64,000 nt of DNA from Spirochaetota bacterium (GTDB taxonomy: Bacteria > Spirochaetota > Spirochaetia > Sphaerochaetales > Sphaerochaetaceae): positions 37,108-101,107 of the forward strand of contig JAEXDQ010000037.1 of the NCBI GenBank assembly GCA_023401595.1. The letters are read 5' to 3'. The notes beneath the pieces were generated by a model. It was not told where the DNA came from and searched no databases. It saw only the letters and a program-made list of their open reading frames with translations. The first letter of the stretch is position 1. The number at the start of each line of letters is the position of its first letter. Shown here piece by piece: positions 53,460 to 62,439 of the stretch. The position numbers and the translations under genes are program-made.

Positions 53460-54794
53460 TTACTGAATCGTTTTGACCAATGCGGACAATTCTTTGATAA
53501 ATCCGTCGGTCGCCTGCTCCGGAGTCATCTTTCCATATCCAATCTGCTGGACATAGTCTTTGATCAGCGCAATGACTTCAGGATTCAAGCTGGGGCCGTT
53601 TTCTGCGACACCAGCGCCAGAAAGAGCCTGGGATACCATATCCGAGACTTGCTGAGGAATGACCTTCGCCTCGACAAGCTGATCCTTGGCTTTCGAGTTG
53701 CAAGGAATTCCCCGCGTATCCTTCAAAATCGCAATCGCTTCGGGATCGTTCAACATGAAGTTGATGAAATCAGCCGCGACATCAGCATGTTTGGACTCCT
53801 TGTAGACGGTCAAGAACATGGATGGAGTGACAAGAATTCCGGGGTCCTCAGCAGCTTCCATGATGGGGTACCTGAATGTCGCCAAATCGAAGTTGCTGGC
53901 ATTGTCGATGCCGGGAATCAAGGATGAGGAAGTCGGGAACACGCCAAAATTCTGGTTCAACCAGTTGGGGTTCTGGTCGGCGTAGACATTTTCGTACAGC
54001 ACGCCCTCATTGAACGGAGGAACGGTCTTGGTATCGACAAGCTCCTTGACATATGTAAACACCTGCAACAAATCCTCTCTAGTGAATCCCAAAGAATAGT
54101 CGTCCTTGATCAATGTCGTACCAGTGAGCTGCTTGAGCATGGTCTTTACCATATACATCCAATGCTCGGCATTGTTGTACAGCAAGTATTTGGAACTGTC
54201 CTGAGCATTCACCTTTTTTCCGTTTTCAATTACAGTCCGCCAAGTCCATTCATTCGAAGGAGTGATTCCAAATTTCTTAAGGAATTCAACATTGTACAGA
54301 TACCCCATACCGTTCACGCCGACAGGCAAACCAATCAGATAGTCTTCGTTTCCACCGTAGATTTTGGCGAAGCCCATGTCAAAGCCGCTCATGTCGATAT
54401 AGTCGCCCAAGGTATACATGTTGATAAACTGACTGCCCTGGTTCATGAGATCACTTACCCATTTGTAGTCGACGGTAATGATATCGGGAGCGGTCTTTCC
54501 AGCCAGCTGCGTCAGCAGCTTTTGATAATAATCGCCGAAGGCTCCATATTCACCTTCAATCGTAACATTCGGATGCTTTTGCTGATACAGCTTAATGACT
54601 TCCAAGGTAGCCTGATGTCTTGTATTGGAGCCCCACCAAGAAAAACGCAACGTTACTTTTTCATCGGACGACGTCTTGGCTATCGTGGAAGTCTTCCCCG
54701 CCTCCACAGGGGCGGGCTCTTTCGCTCCAGCGGCGAAAATTCCCTGAGCCAAAACCACAATGAGCAAACAGACAAGCAGTAGATGTTTTTTCAT
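53460..54794 (-). CDS. Sugar ABC transporter solute-binding protein
   Basis: 444 residues. Signal peptide MKKHLLLVCLLIVVLAQGIF followed by AAGAKEP, the spirochaete style. Family 1 extracellular binding protein: VTLRFSWWGSNTRHQATLEV, APDIITVDYKWVSDLMNQG, PVGVNGMGYLYNVEFLKKFG. First gene of the minus-strand operon; faces the YesN/YesM pair that probably controls it. Confidence 0.95.
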   Translation of the reverse strand: MKKHLLLVCLLIVVLAQGIFAAGAKEPAPVEAGKTSTIAKTSSDEKVTLRFSWWGSNTRHQATLEVIKLYQQKHPNVTIEGEYGAFGDYYQKLLTQLAGKTAPDIITVDYKWVSDLMNQGSQFINMYTLGDYIDMSGFDMGFAKIYGGNEDYLIGLPVGVNGMGYLYNVEFLKKFGITPSNEWTWRTVIENGKKVNAQDSSKYLLYNNAEHWMYMVKTMLKQLTGTTLIKDDYSLGFTREDLLQVFTYVKELVDTKTVPPFNEGVLYENVYADQNPNWLNQNFGVFPTSSSLIPGIDNASNFDLATFRYPIMEAAEDPGILVTPSMFLTVYKESKHADVAADFINFMLNDPEAIAILKDTRGIPCNSKAKDQLVEAKVIPQQVSDMVSQALSGAGVAENGPSLNPEVIALIKDYVQQIGYGKMTPEQATDGFIKELSALVKTIQ

Positions 54795-55070
54795 ACAATC
54801 TCCTTTTGTGAAAAATGTGACCTTCTTGGCTTTGAGGATATCATGCGTCTTTCAAATGTCCGTAGCGTGAAGACTTTAGATTTCCAACACATTAGTTCAT
54901 ATCATTGTACAATACTTTTGAAATGTGAAATATTGCATCAAATATATTCAATATTTATTGTCAACCTAAATAATTGTTCATTACCGCTCCCTATGATTTC
55001 CACGTAAGGAGTTTTTTCTTGAAAATTAAAATAGACCGCTATATGCTGACACAGACGGGGAGATTAATAC
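54795..55070. promoter_or_regulatory. Divergent control region
   Basis: 276 bp AT-rich region between the ABC operon (minus) and the response regulator (plus). It must hold both promoters; TTGACA on the minus strand near 54957-54962 is a candidate -35. No clear symmetric operator was identified. Confidence 0.4.
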
Positions 55071-55820
55071 ATGCTTGATTTGGTCATCGTCGACGATGAA
55101 TATGAAATCCGTAACGGACTTCAGAATTATTTTCCATGGGGAGAGTTAGGTTTCGTTGTAAGGGGAGTCTTTGCCAATGGGACGGATGCGTTGGATTTCA
55201 TAACCGGCAATGAGGTAGACGTCATTCTCACCGACATCAAAATGCCGGGGATCAGCGGCTTGGATTTGATACAGGAATTGATTGATACAAAACCGACGCT
55301 ACGTTGCGTCGTGATAAGCGGCTTCCGTGACTTTGAATATGCAAAACGCTGCATGGCGCTTGGCGTCAAGGACTATATCGTCAAACCGACGAAATATGAA
55401 GAGCTCAAACAGGTCTTCACCAAAATCGCAGAAGAGCTGAACAGCATAAAGACGACGGCCGATTCCACCTTGAATCAGGAGGGCTCCGGGAACAAAGTTA
55501 TTGGGCAAGTGAAAAAATACATCACCCAGAACCTGAGGAATGCTTCATTGGAGAGCGCGGCATACCATGTAGGTCTCAATCCATACTACCTGAGTTCCTT
55601 GTTCCATCAGCAGACAAATGAAAAATTTTATGACTATCTTTTGAGAATCAGGATGGAGACCGCAAAAGATCTGTTGATAGGCGGGCCTCTGCCGATACAG
55701 GAAATCAGTAGGCGAACCGGGTACATGAACGCGAATAGTTTCTCAAGGGCGTTCAGAATATTCTACGGCACCAGTCCCAAAGAATTCAGAAACAGGCAAC
55801 ACATGGACACGAATCCTTAG
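55071..55820 (+). CDS. YesN-type response regulator with AraC HTH
   Basis: 249 residues. Receiver domain 1-120: LVIVDDEYEIRNGLQNYF, phosphorylated Asp in VILTDIKMPGISG, Lys in KDYIVKPTKY. AraC-type DNA-binding domain 145-245: LESAAYHVGLNPYYLSSLFH then QEISRRTGYMNANSFSRAF. Pairs with the histidine kinase 12 bp downstream and probably activates the divergent ABC operon. Confidence 0.95.
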   Translation: MLDLVIVDDEYEIRNGLQNYFPWGELGFVVRGVFANGTDALDFITGNEVDVILTDIKMPGISGLDLIQELIDTKPTLRCVVISGFRDFEYAKRCMALGVKDYIVKPTKYEELKQVFTKIAEELNSIKTTADSTLNQEGSGNKVIGQVKKYITQNLRNASLESAAYHVGLNPYYLSSLFHQQTNEKFYDYLLRIRMETAKDLLIGGPLPIQEISRRTGYMNANSFSRAFRIFYGTSPKEFRNRQHMDTNP

Positions 55821-55832
55821 GAAAGCCAATAT

Positions 55833-57671
55833 ATGAAACCATCGCATGAACGAACGGACAGGATACAGGATGTCTTCACATCCATGAAGCGGAAATTCTT
55901 TGTCAAAAACATGCTCTTGTTCATCCTGCCCATGCTCATTCCATTGTTGCTGATCGGTTCCGTATCGATATGGATGCTCACCACCTATGTAAAAACAGAA
56001 ATAGACCGTCGGAACATGGAGCAATTGTCAGCAAACGCAGCAACTATCGATTCCATGATCAGTGAACTGGAACGACTCAACATTACGTTGAGCGCGAATC
56101 CTTCGGTCCGTCTCAGGCTCAAGAACGTCATATTGAAAATGGAAACGGAACAAGGCATTCCGGCCCAGGACTATGAAGTCGTGAACACTATCGTGGACCT
56201 GCTTTATGGCTCAGCCAGTTTCAATCCGAACATAGCCTCGCTCTATGTCTATTTCAACAATGACAGCGGATGGTTCATTTCCAGTTCCAATCGTTTTTCC
56301 AATCTTGATTTTTTCTTCGACACTTCGTGGATGCGAAGTTATCAAGAGCACATCAATCGTCCCGAGCGATACTGGTTTGAATTCCGAACTATCGACAACT
56401 ACCTGTTCCAAACCGGTACGTCAGCGAAGGTCCTGACTATCTACCACAAAATATATTCCTCCGGAAAACAAGAACCGGATGGGATACTGGTTCTCAATGT
56501 CATGGAAAATCAGCTGAACAAGGCCCTGGCAAAGCTGCTCAACGGGGACAATGAGCGATTGTTCGTCCTAGACGCCAACGGACAGGTTGTGTTCCAGAGC
56601 CATTTGGACTCCAGCCCCCCAGCTGTTCTCGAACCTGGAACACATGGTTCAGAGTCGGTGAATTCGTATACCGCGGCATCCGGCGCTTATCGTAGCTACC
56701 AGTTGCCATCATCGTTGTATGACTGGCAGTATCTCTACCTCGTGCCCAAAACGGAAACCTACGCCGTACCGGATATGTTGATCCGGTTGGTCCTTGCCGT
56801 CTGTGTCATAGCGGGTTTGTTCGGCCTGTTCGTCGCATATCTGCTGGCGGTTCGGAATTACGGGCAAATCATTGAGCTGGTCAACGTCATCCAGCTGGCA
56901 AAGGATGGCAAAGAAATCCCCGCTATTTCAAATACCCAAGGCGATCTGTTTCATTATGTCATGCAGAATGTCATCCGGTCGTTCATCCAGATAGATTATC
57001 TTCAGGTGCAGTTGTCGGAGCGAAAGTATTATGCGAAGACCCTGGAGCTGCTTGCCTTGCAGTCCCAGCTGAACCCCCATTTCCTGTACAATACCATACA
57101 GACAATCCTATGGAAGACCATCGCCTTGACACAAGGTCCAAATCAAGCCTCAGACATGATGGAGCGCCTTTCCGATGTCCTGCACTATGCATTGGATGAT
57201 CACGGGAGCATGGCGCTTCTGTACGATGAAATACGTATCACCAACTCCTATATCGATATCCAGAAAGCCAGATATCGGAATCAATTTGATGTATCCTGGG
57301 ATATTTCGGATGTCGATCCAAACATTCGTGTTGCGAAATTGATGCTGCAACCACTCATAGAAAACGCCATCTACCATGGAATCAGGGAGAAAAAAACAAA
57401 TTCCTCCATTCGTATTTCATTCACCATGAAAACGTTGACGCAGATGCGGATTCGGATTATCGACGATGGACTGGGGACATCGCCACAGAACCTGAAGGAA
57501 ATCCGGAAACGGCTTGCGTCAAACAAACGGGAGCCATCCGAGCATATCGGACTTGTGAACACTGCAAAACGGTTGCAACTTCTCTATGGTGGACAAGCGT
57601 CGCTATTTATCTGTAGCAGGCAGAACCATGGTACCATCATAACGATATTGTTACCTGTGGGGAAAGATTAA
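55833..57671 (+). CDS. YesM-type sensor histidine kinase
   Basis: 612 residues. Membrane helix near 28-50, a large periplasmic sensor region, second helix near 315-338 (LVLAVCVIAGLFGLFVAYLL), then the phosphoacceptor QLNPHFLYNTIQTILWKTIA and the ATP-binding domain (PLIENAIYHGIREK, IDDGLGTSP, GLVNTAKRLQLLYG). The typical His-kinase_3 plus HATPase layout for sugar sensing. Confidence 0.95.
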   Translation: MKPSHERTDRIQDVFTSMKRKFFVKNMLLFILPMLIPLLLIGSVSIWMLTTYVKTEIDRRNMEQLSANAATIDSMISELERLNITLSANPSVRLRLKNVILKMETEQGIPAQDYEVVNTIVDLLYGSASFNPNIASLYVYFNNDSGWFISSSNRFSNLDFFFDTSWMRSYQEHINRPERYWFEFRTIDNYLFQTGTSAKVLTIYHKIYSSGKQEPDGILVLNVMENQLNKALAKLLNGDNERLFVLDANGQVVFQSHLDSSPPAVLEPGTHGSESVNSYTAASGAYRSYQLPSSLYDWQYLYLVPKTETYAVPDMLIRLVLAVCVIAGLFGLFVAYLLAVRNYGQIIELVNVIQLAKDGKEIPAISNTQGDLFHYVMQNVIRSFIQIDYLQVQLSERKYYAKTLELLALQSQLNPHFLYNTIQTILWKTIALTQGPNQASDMMERLSDVLHYALDDHGSMALLYDEIRITNSYIDIQKARYRNQFDVSWDISDVDPNIRVAKLMLQPLIENAIYHGIREKKTNSSIRISFTMKTLTQMRIRIIDDGLGTSPQNLKEIRKRLASNKREPSEHIGLVNTAKRLQLLYGGQASLFICSRQNHGTIITILLPVGKD

Positions 57672-58051
57672 CGTTGCAGGACGGAGGACAACCGCCATAT
57701 ATTATCCGTGGGATGGTAGACACCGAAGGATTGCGTATCTCCCCTAACCGAAATTTTACGATAGTCGCATTTTTTCGGTATATGGAAGTATCTAACATAC
57801 AGTGCCAATGGCGAAGAACCTTGCAGTGTTCACCTAAACAGTGTACCACTTGGTGTAACAGAGGAAGACGTAGGAGAGGTCGTGGGAGACAGACTTCACG
57901 GCCAAGCTAAGGTTGTTCTCACCCTTGATTATGACTTTGGCCTGTGTAGCCATAAGGAAAAGACCTAGCGGAGCATCAACCCAACCAGGTCTTACCGATT
58001 GCCCATTTTAGGGAACAATCCTGATTATTTTTGCAAGGAAAGTTCCCTAAA
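57672..58051. other. Intergenic region with a possible gene scrap
   Basis: Contains a 39-residue minus-strand frame at 57834-57953 (MATQAKVIIKGENNLSLAVK start) that resembles the first residues of phage tail tape-measure-like proteins, but it is too short to be sure. The right end holds two AGGGAAC sites (58006, 58039) belonging to the Fic gene region. Confidence 0.3.
58006..58051. promoter_or_regulatory. AGGGAAC inverted pair at the 3' side of fic
   Basis: TTTTAGGGAAC (58006-58016) and AAAGTTCCCTAAA (58039-58051) face each other around a 22-bp AT-rich spacer, directly at the fic stop codon. Same motif as the sites upstream of fic. Confidence 0.6.
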
Positions 58052-58978
58052 TCAGAATTTTCTCCAGCATCTGGTCCTCATGAATTCCCTTATACGGACT
58101 TCATCACGCCCTTCATAGTAGGCAACCAGAAGGGTTCTGAACTCACTCACATCAGATTCAGGAATCACCATCAAGCCTTGGCCCTGCCCAATCAAATAGT
58201 GATTGGCAAAGATCACAGATGCACGTTTGTTTCCATCATTGAAAACCTGGGTCTTCATGCAATAAAGACAGAGACTTATCGCAATATCAACCTTGTCCTC
58301 CTGACCCGATGCCAAGGCTTGGATTTGCTCTTTTACTTCAAATTCCTGAGGTATCGGCGGAATATACGATGTTCCCCCTATTGTCACAGGAACACTTCTG
58401 ATGCGCCCGCCGTATTCATAGAAACCTTCATTAACAAGCTTGGCTATGTGGCAAAGCAGGTAGTAATCGCTTCTGGCAGCTATTACAGCCTTATCAAGAA
58501 TGAATTCCCAGGCATGCTTGAGATTAATAATCTTCTGAATATCGGAAGGTGTGACACCGTTGACTTTGCCATTTTCCAGTATTGTTTCCGTTTGAGGAAA
58601 CGTTGTTGAAACACCTTCCAGTACCGCTTGGTCATAAATGAGACTTTTGACATTGGCTCTGGCGAAATCAAGGTTCAGCATTACCCTTTCTGATAGCCTG
58701 CCTTCCTGATACCCAGATTCTGCAAGCTTCTTATCAAGCGCCCGAATTCCTTTCTTCAGACTTCGGGCTTCAAAGGACTGCCTGACCAACAGCGCATAAA
58801 GCTCATCTGAATACTTGTCTATGTATTGGGAAGTGAGCTTACCAAGAACGCGTTTTCTCTCATAAAGGAATCTGCCGCCATTTATGGTCTTGATCTCAAT
58901 GGTTCCGTCACGAGAGATCAATTTCAATCTTGATTCCAGTTCTGCGCGGTCTCTCAACAGTTCAGGAATACTTGCCAT
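58052..58978 (-). CDS. Fic-family protein with Gln in place of the motif His
   Basis: 308 residues, AGGAGGAG before the ATG. N-terminal helical Fic part (residues 90-150), then the Fic motif region, which reads KTQVFNDGNKRASVIF: the canonical HxFx(D/E)GN(K)R has Gln instead of the catalytic His. The anchor residues F, D, G, N, K, R are intact. An inhibitory helix sequence is not obvious. It may be non-AMPylating or use a changed mechanism; similar Gln variants exist in Fic-like families, as far as I recall. Surrounded by six operator-like repeats. Confidence 0.85.
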   Translation of the reverse strand: MASIPELLRDRAELESRLKLISRDGTIEIKTINGGRFLYERKRVLGKLTSQYIDKYSDELYALLVRQSFEARSLKKGIRALDKKLAESGYQEGRLSERVMLNLDFARANVKSLIYDQAVLEGVSTTFPQTETILENGKVNGVTPSDIQKIINLKHAWEFILDKAVIAARSDYYLLCHIAKLVNEGFYEYGGRIRSVPVTIGGTSYIPPIPQEFEVKEQIQALASGQEDKVDIAISLCLYCMKTQVFNDGNKRASVIFANHYLIGQGQGLMVIPESDVSEFRTLLVAYYEGRDEVRIREFMRTRCWRKF

Positions 58979-58992
58979 GCCACTCCTCCTAG

Positions 58993-59039
58993 TTTTAGGG
59001 AACTTTTTTATTTCATTTATTCAATAAAGTTCCCTAAAA
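58993..59039. promoter_or_regulatory. AGGGAAC inverted pair upstream of fic
   Basis: TTTTAGGGAACTTT (58993-59006) and AAAGTTCCCTAAAA (59026-59039) are perfect 14-bp inverted arms with a 19-bp spacer, 15 bp before the fic start. Confidence 0.75.
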
Positions 59040-59104
59040 GTCAAGACGGGCTTTGGGGGTAACCTGAAATCAAAGTAATGCTTTCATTTATCACTTTTTA
59101 TGCT

Positions 59105-59150
59105 ATTAGGGAATAATTATCGACAAAAATACTATAAAAGTTCCCTAAAA
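59105..59150. promoter_or_regulatory. Third AGGGAAC pair
   Basis: ATTAGGGAATAAT (59105-59117, diverged) and AAAGTTCCCTAAAA (59137-59150, identical to 59026-59039). Completes a series of three inverted pairs around fic. Confidence 0.6.
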
Positions 59151-59169
59151 TCAGCCATTTTTCCTAAAT

Positions 59170-59470
59170 TCTAAAGTCCGGCATACCTAAAATCCAAAGT
59201 CGGCTTATCTTCTCGTTGATAACCTTAAGCGTAAGATCCAATAACTCGAATATCAGGGGAGTCTGTGCGATACCGGCCATCCTCTTCTGCTCCGTCTCAT
59301 AGAAGTTGTGGTTCGCGATGATGGACGGGAACATCTCCTTGCAGAAAGACAGCGATTCCTTCTCTCCTTTCTTGACTACTTCCTAGAGCCTGAGCATGTC
59401 GATGGTCGGAAGCTCCTTCAGCGTGATGAACGCCCCATCAACTCCGTTGCCTTTACTTCCGCAATTGACA
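59170..59470 (-). pseudogene. Unrecognised gene remnant with internal stop
   Basis: The minus-strand frame encodes KGNGVDGAFITLKELPTIDM, then a stop after MLRL, then EVVKKGEKESLSFCKEMFPS and FYETEQKRMAGIAQTPLIFE. The text reads like one protein broken by a TAG. No family recognised. Lies in the decayed patch 58979-59932. Confidence 0.35.
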
Positions 59471-59502
59471 TGAATCCCTCTTATGGATCAGAAATGACAT
59501 AC

Positions 59503-59549
59503 TCCCCAAATAAGATTTATTCCTTACTTTGTCTTATTTGTGGGGAGCC
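59503..59549. repeat. Long imperfect inverted repeat
   Basis: CTCCCCAAATAAGA on the left faces TCTTATTTGTGGGGAG on the right with about 17 bp between; one extra base in the right arm. Function unknown; may be a terminator or operator of a lost gene. Confidence 0.5.
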
Positions 59550-59665
59550 GACCATTTGTCATATTGAACAACTATTCAGTTCTGCCGGCAACTTTTCCGA
59601 CGATCTCCCCACGCCTTTGATGCCGCAGGTTAAGAGACCACGCTTCAAACGTACTTTCTATAGCA

Positions 59666-59932
59666 TTGTCTACAGACCATCACAGACAAAAGCTCTACTA
59701 TGCATGTAAACAGACATCAGAGAAAAATAATATGAAAAGCATGAGGGCAATCGTATCAGAAAGTCTTGGATTACCGAAACTGGATTTATTCGTTTTCACG
59801 ACAATATCGACAACTCAGTACCGCTTCCCGACTATTACAATATTGAGCATCAAATCAACCAAGATGAAGGCTCCCCCTTATATATCTCCCTATCCATCAT
59901 ATTTCAGTAAATCTATCAACAACTATTTATAA
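59666..59932 (+). pseudogene. Fragment of a DUF234-type ATPase gene
   Basis: Residues LYYACKQTSEKNNMKSMRAI then VSESLGLPKL closely match the segment near residue 58-85 of the ATPase at 41702 (YYECKQTSEKSNTES, then IVSESLGLPKL). Only about 35 residues match; the remainder is unrelated. A second copy of that gene family once stood here. Confidence 0.6.
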
Positions 59933-60718
59933 ATAAAGAAGTTATTTATTGGAAACAAAGCCCACCATGCGTCTTCTCAGGAAGAGAAGTACAAGGTTGA
60001 TCTTGTAACTTCCCTTAATATTGATGTCGGCGCATCAAACAGGAAAGAAGTATTGGAAATGGGAATAGATGTAGGATGTCCCGCAATCTACAGACCCAGT
60101 TTTGAAACTCTTGGAAAAGACAAAGTCTCCGGCACCGCCCTAGATGACAGAGGAGGGCTAGCCGCCCTTCTCAAGGCGGCAGAACTCCTGTCGAAAAAAC
60201 GTCCAAAGAGCACTGTGTACATTTGCGGAACAGTTTGGGAAGAATTCAATATTCGTGGAGCGGTATTTGCCGCCAGATCAATCAAGCCGGATGTCGCAAT
60301 AGGCCTGGACGTCATCCTTGCCGGCGATACGCCCGACCTCGCGGACAAATTCCAGAACGCAGTGGGAAAGGGCCCTACAATCAATCTCTACAACTTCCAC
60401 GGCAGGGGAACTTTGAACGGAATGATCCCAAACGAGAATCTGGTGAAGCTGGCGGAAACTGTCGCGGATGAACAACGCATCCCGCACCAGAGGTTTGCAT
60501 CTCTCGGAATCATCACCGAATCGGCATATCTCCAGATGGAAGGAGAAGGAACGGCATGCCTTGACCTTGGGTTCCCTGCGCGCTACACACATTCCCCTGT
60601 GGAGGTCGCTTCAATTTCCGACATAGAGAATTTAGGGAAACTTGTCGCAGCCCTTGTCTCCTCCATAGATGGAAATACAGACCTCAACAGATACAGCTTG
60701 GATGAGGCGCGAAGATGA
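59933..60718 (+). pseudogene. M42-family aminopeptidase, N-terminally truncated
   Basis: The frame opens after a TAA at 59930 without a ribosome site and reads FIGNKAHHASSQEEKYKVDL, then DVGASNRKEVLEMGIDVG, then VSGTALDDRGGLAALLKAAE, WEEFNIRGAVFAARSI and PARYTHSPVEVASISDIENL. These are the middle and end of an M42 metallopeptidase, with metal-ligand Asp, Glu-Glu and the last His, but about 80-90 N-terminal residues including the first metal His are missing. A short product from the ATG at 60053 could be made but should be inactive. Overlaps the next gene by 4 bp. Confidence 0.75.
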
Positions 60719-61599
60719 AGAAAGGAATCCACTACTGGGCACTGCCTGTCGAAATGAGTCTTGGGGAAAAATTCACCTTTGCGAAGACGTGTGGTTTTGA
60801 CGGAGTAGAGCTTGTAGTGCTCAAGGAGGGGGAATGCCATGTAAACGCCACGCCTAGAGAATTGTCGGAAATAAGGAAGAGTGCAGACGATGCGGGTATC
60901 GAACTCCTCTCCCTCACGAATTCCCTTAATTGGACATGTTCCTTCACAAGCGATTCTTCCGCCATAAGGCAGAAGGCTCTGGATACCCTTCGAAGACAGA
61001 TAGACATCGCTCACGGACTGGGGGTGGATTCCATACTTGCCTTGCCCGGCTTTGTGTCCGTCGCTTTTCCGGTGAACGACCTGCATCCTGCATCAGATAC
61101 TTCCGACAAGAATGCCTATCACCCTTCTGAGGAAGACATAAGGTACGACAAAGCCTATGACAGAGCGCTAGAGGGATTCAGCAAAGCTACACAATATGCC
61201 GAAAAAGAGAAAGTGACCCTTTGTGTGGAGAACATCTGGAGTAACTTTCTGCTCTCTCCTCTTGAAATGTGTACATTCATCGATACCATTGGCTCCAAGC
61301 GTCTCAAATCATATTTCGACGTAGGCAACGCCTGCCCTTACGGCATTCCACACCACTGGATTGAGATCCTCGGTTCCAGAATCGGAAGAGTACACGTGAA
61401 GGACTACCAGAAAGGCAAACTAACTCTGGATGCGTTTGTTGAACTGGGCAAGGGAAACATAGACTTCTCCGCCGTATCGGAATCCCTGAAGACAATCGGA
61501 TACGACGGATGGATCACCGCTGAACTAAATGTCGATGTTTCGGCGCCTGAAAGGGTCGCAAGAGAAACATCGTCAATAATGGACAATATGTTCCGTTAA
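60715..61599 (+). CDS. Sugar phosphate isomerase/epimerase-family TIM-barrel protein
   Basis: 294 residues. Xylose-isomerase-like barrel with the metal ligands in TLCVENIWSNFLLSP (Glu), SYFDVGNACPYG (Asp), RVHVKDYQKG (His) and WITAELNVD (Glu). Likely isomerises a ketose or ketose phosphate. Coupled to the truncated M42 gene by ATGA, and 15 bp before the transketolase subunit; the two enzymes probably serve the same sugar route. Confidence 0.88.
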   Translation: MKKGIHYWALPVEMSLGEKFTFAKTCGFDGVELVVLKEGECHVNATPRELSEIRKSADDAGIELLSLTNSLNWTCSFTSDSSAIRQKALDTLRRQIDIAHGLGVDSILALPGFVSVAFPVNDLHPASDTSDKNAYHPSEEDIRYDKAYDRALEGFSKATQYAEKEKVTLCVENIWSNFLLSPLEMCTFIDTIGSKRLKSYFDVGNACPYGIPHHWIEILGSRIGRVHVKDYQKGKLTLDAFVELGKGNIDFSAVSESLKTIGYDGWITAELNVDVSAPERVARETSSIMDNMFR

Positions 61600-61614
61600 G
61601 AAAGGAGGACTCAA

Positions 61615-62439
61615 TTGGTCGACATCAACAATCTGGAACAGATGGTAAAAACACTGAAAATCGATGCTCTAAAGGCAATCTACAATGCGAAGAGCGGCCA
61701 TATCGGGGGATGCTATTCCATGGCAGAAATGGTGACCGCACTATATTTCCATACGCTCAATGTGAGGCCGGAAGACCCAAAATGGCCGGATAGGGACAGG
61801 TTCGTTCTCAGCAAAGGCCACTCCTGTCCAATCCTGTACGCGGCTTTGGCCCGACGGGGCTTTTTTCCCGTCAAGGATCTTGACCGTCTGAGAATGTACG
61901 ACAGCCACCTGCAGGGAGCTCCAAACCCCAAAACACCAGGAATCGACATGTCCTCCGGTCCCCTCGGACAAGGGCTATCTGCTGCCGTTGGAATGGCTCT
62001 CAACGCAAGAATAGACAAAAAGTCCTACAAAGTGTGGTGTATGGTCGGCGACGGAGAAATACAGGAAGGACAGATATGGGAAGCCGCTATGACTGCAGCC
62101 AAATACAGACTCGATAATCTTGTCTGCATTCTTGACCACAACAAGGTCCAGATGAGCGGAACAAACGAAGAACTTCTTCCAATAGGGGATGCGGGAAAGA
62201 AGTTCGAGGCATTTGGATTCAGGGTCGTACACTTGGAAAACGGCAACAGCCTGCTTGACGTTGTAGATACTTTCGACCACATATTCGACGAAAATGACCA
62301 ACGGCCCATCGCGATCATTGCAGAAACGACAAAAGGCAACGGTGTCAGTTTCATGGAAGGAAAGTTCAAGTGGCATGGGGCCGTTCCTACGAAAGAGGAA
62401 TTCGATGAGGCGATGAAGGAATTGGGAGGTGAAATATGA
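61615..62439 (+). CDS. Transketolase, N-terminal subunit
   Basis: 274 residues from a TTG start with GGAGG 6 bp upstream. Thiamine-diphosphate domain: KSGHIGGCYSMAEMVTALYF, VLSKGHSCPILYAALA, MSSGPLGQGLSAAVGMALNA, and MVGDGEIQEGQIWEAAMTAA with ILDHNKVQ (GDG...N motif). Split transketolases of this kind occur in many anaerobes. Overlaps its partner by 4 bp. Confidence 0.96.
   Translation: MVDINNLEQMVKTLKIDALKAIYNAKSGHIGGCYSMAEMVTALYFHTLNVRPEDPKWPDRDRFVLSKGHSCPILYAALARRGFFPVKDLDRLRMYDSHLQGAPNPKTPGIDMSSGPLGQGLSAAVGMALNARIDKKSYKVWCMVGDGEIQEGQIWEAAMTAAKYRLDNLVCILDHNKVQMSGTNEELLPIGDAGKKFEAFGFRVVHLENGNSLLDVVDTFDHIFDENDQRPIAIIAETTKGNGVSFMEGKFKWHGAVPTKEEFDEAMKELGGEI

Noticed and set aside
57834..57953. 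Phage tail tape-measure gene start
   Set aside because: Only 39 residues with a vague likeness and no other phage genes nearby; mentioned only as part of the gap.
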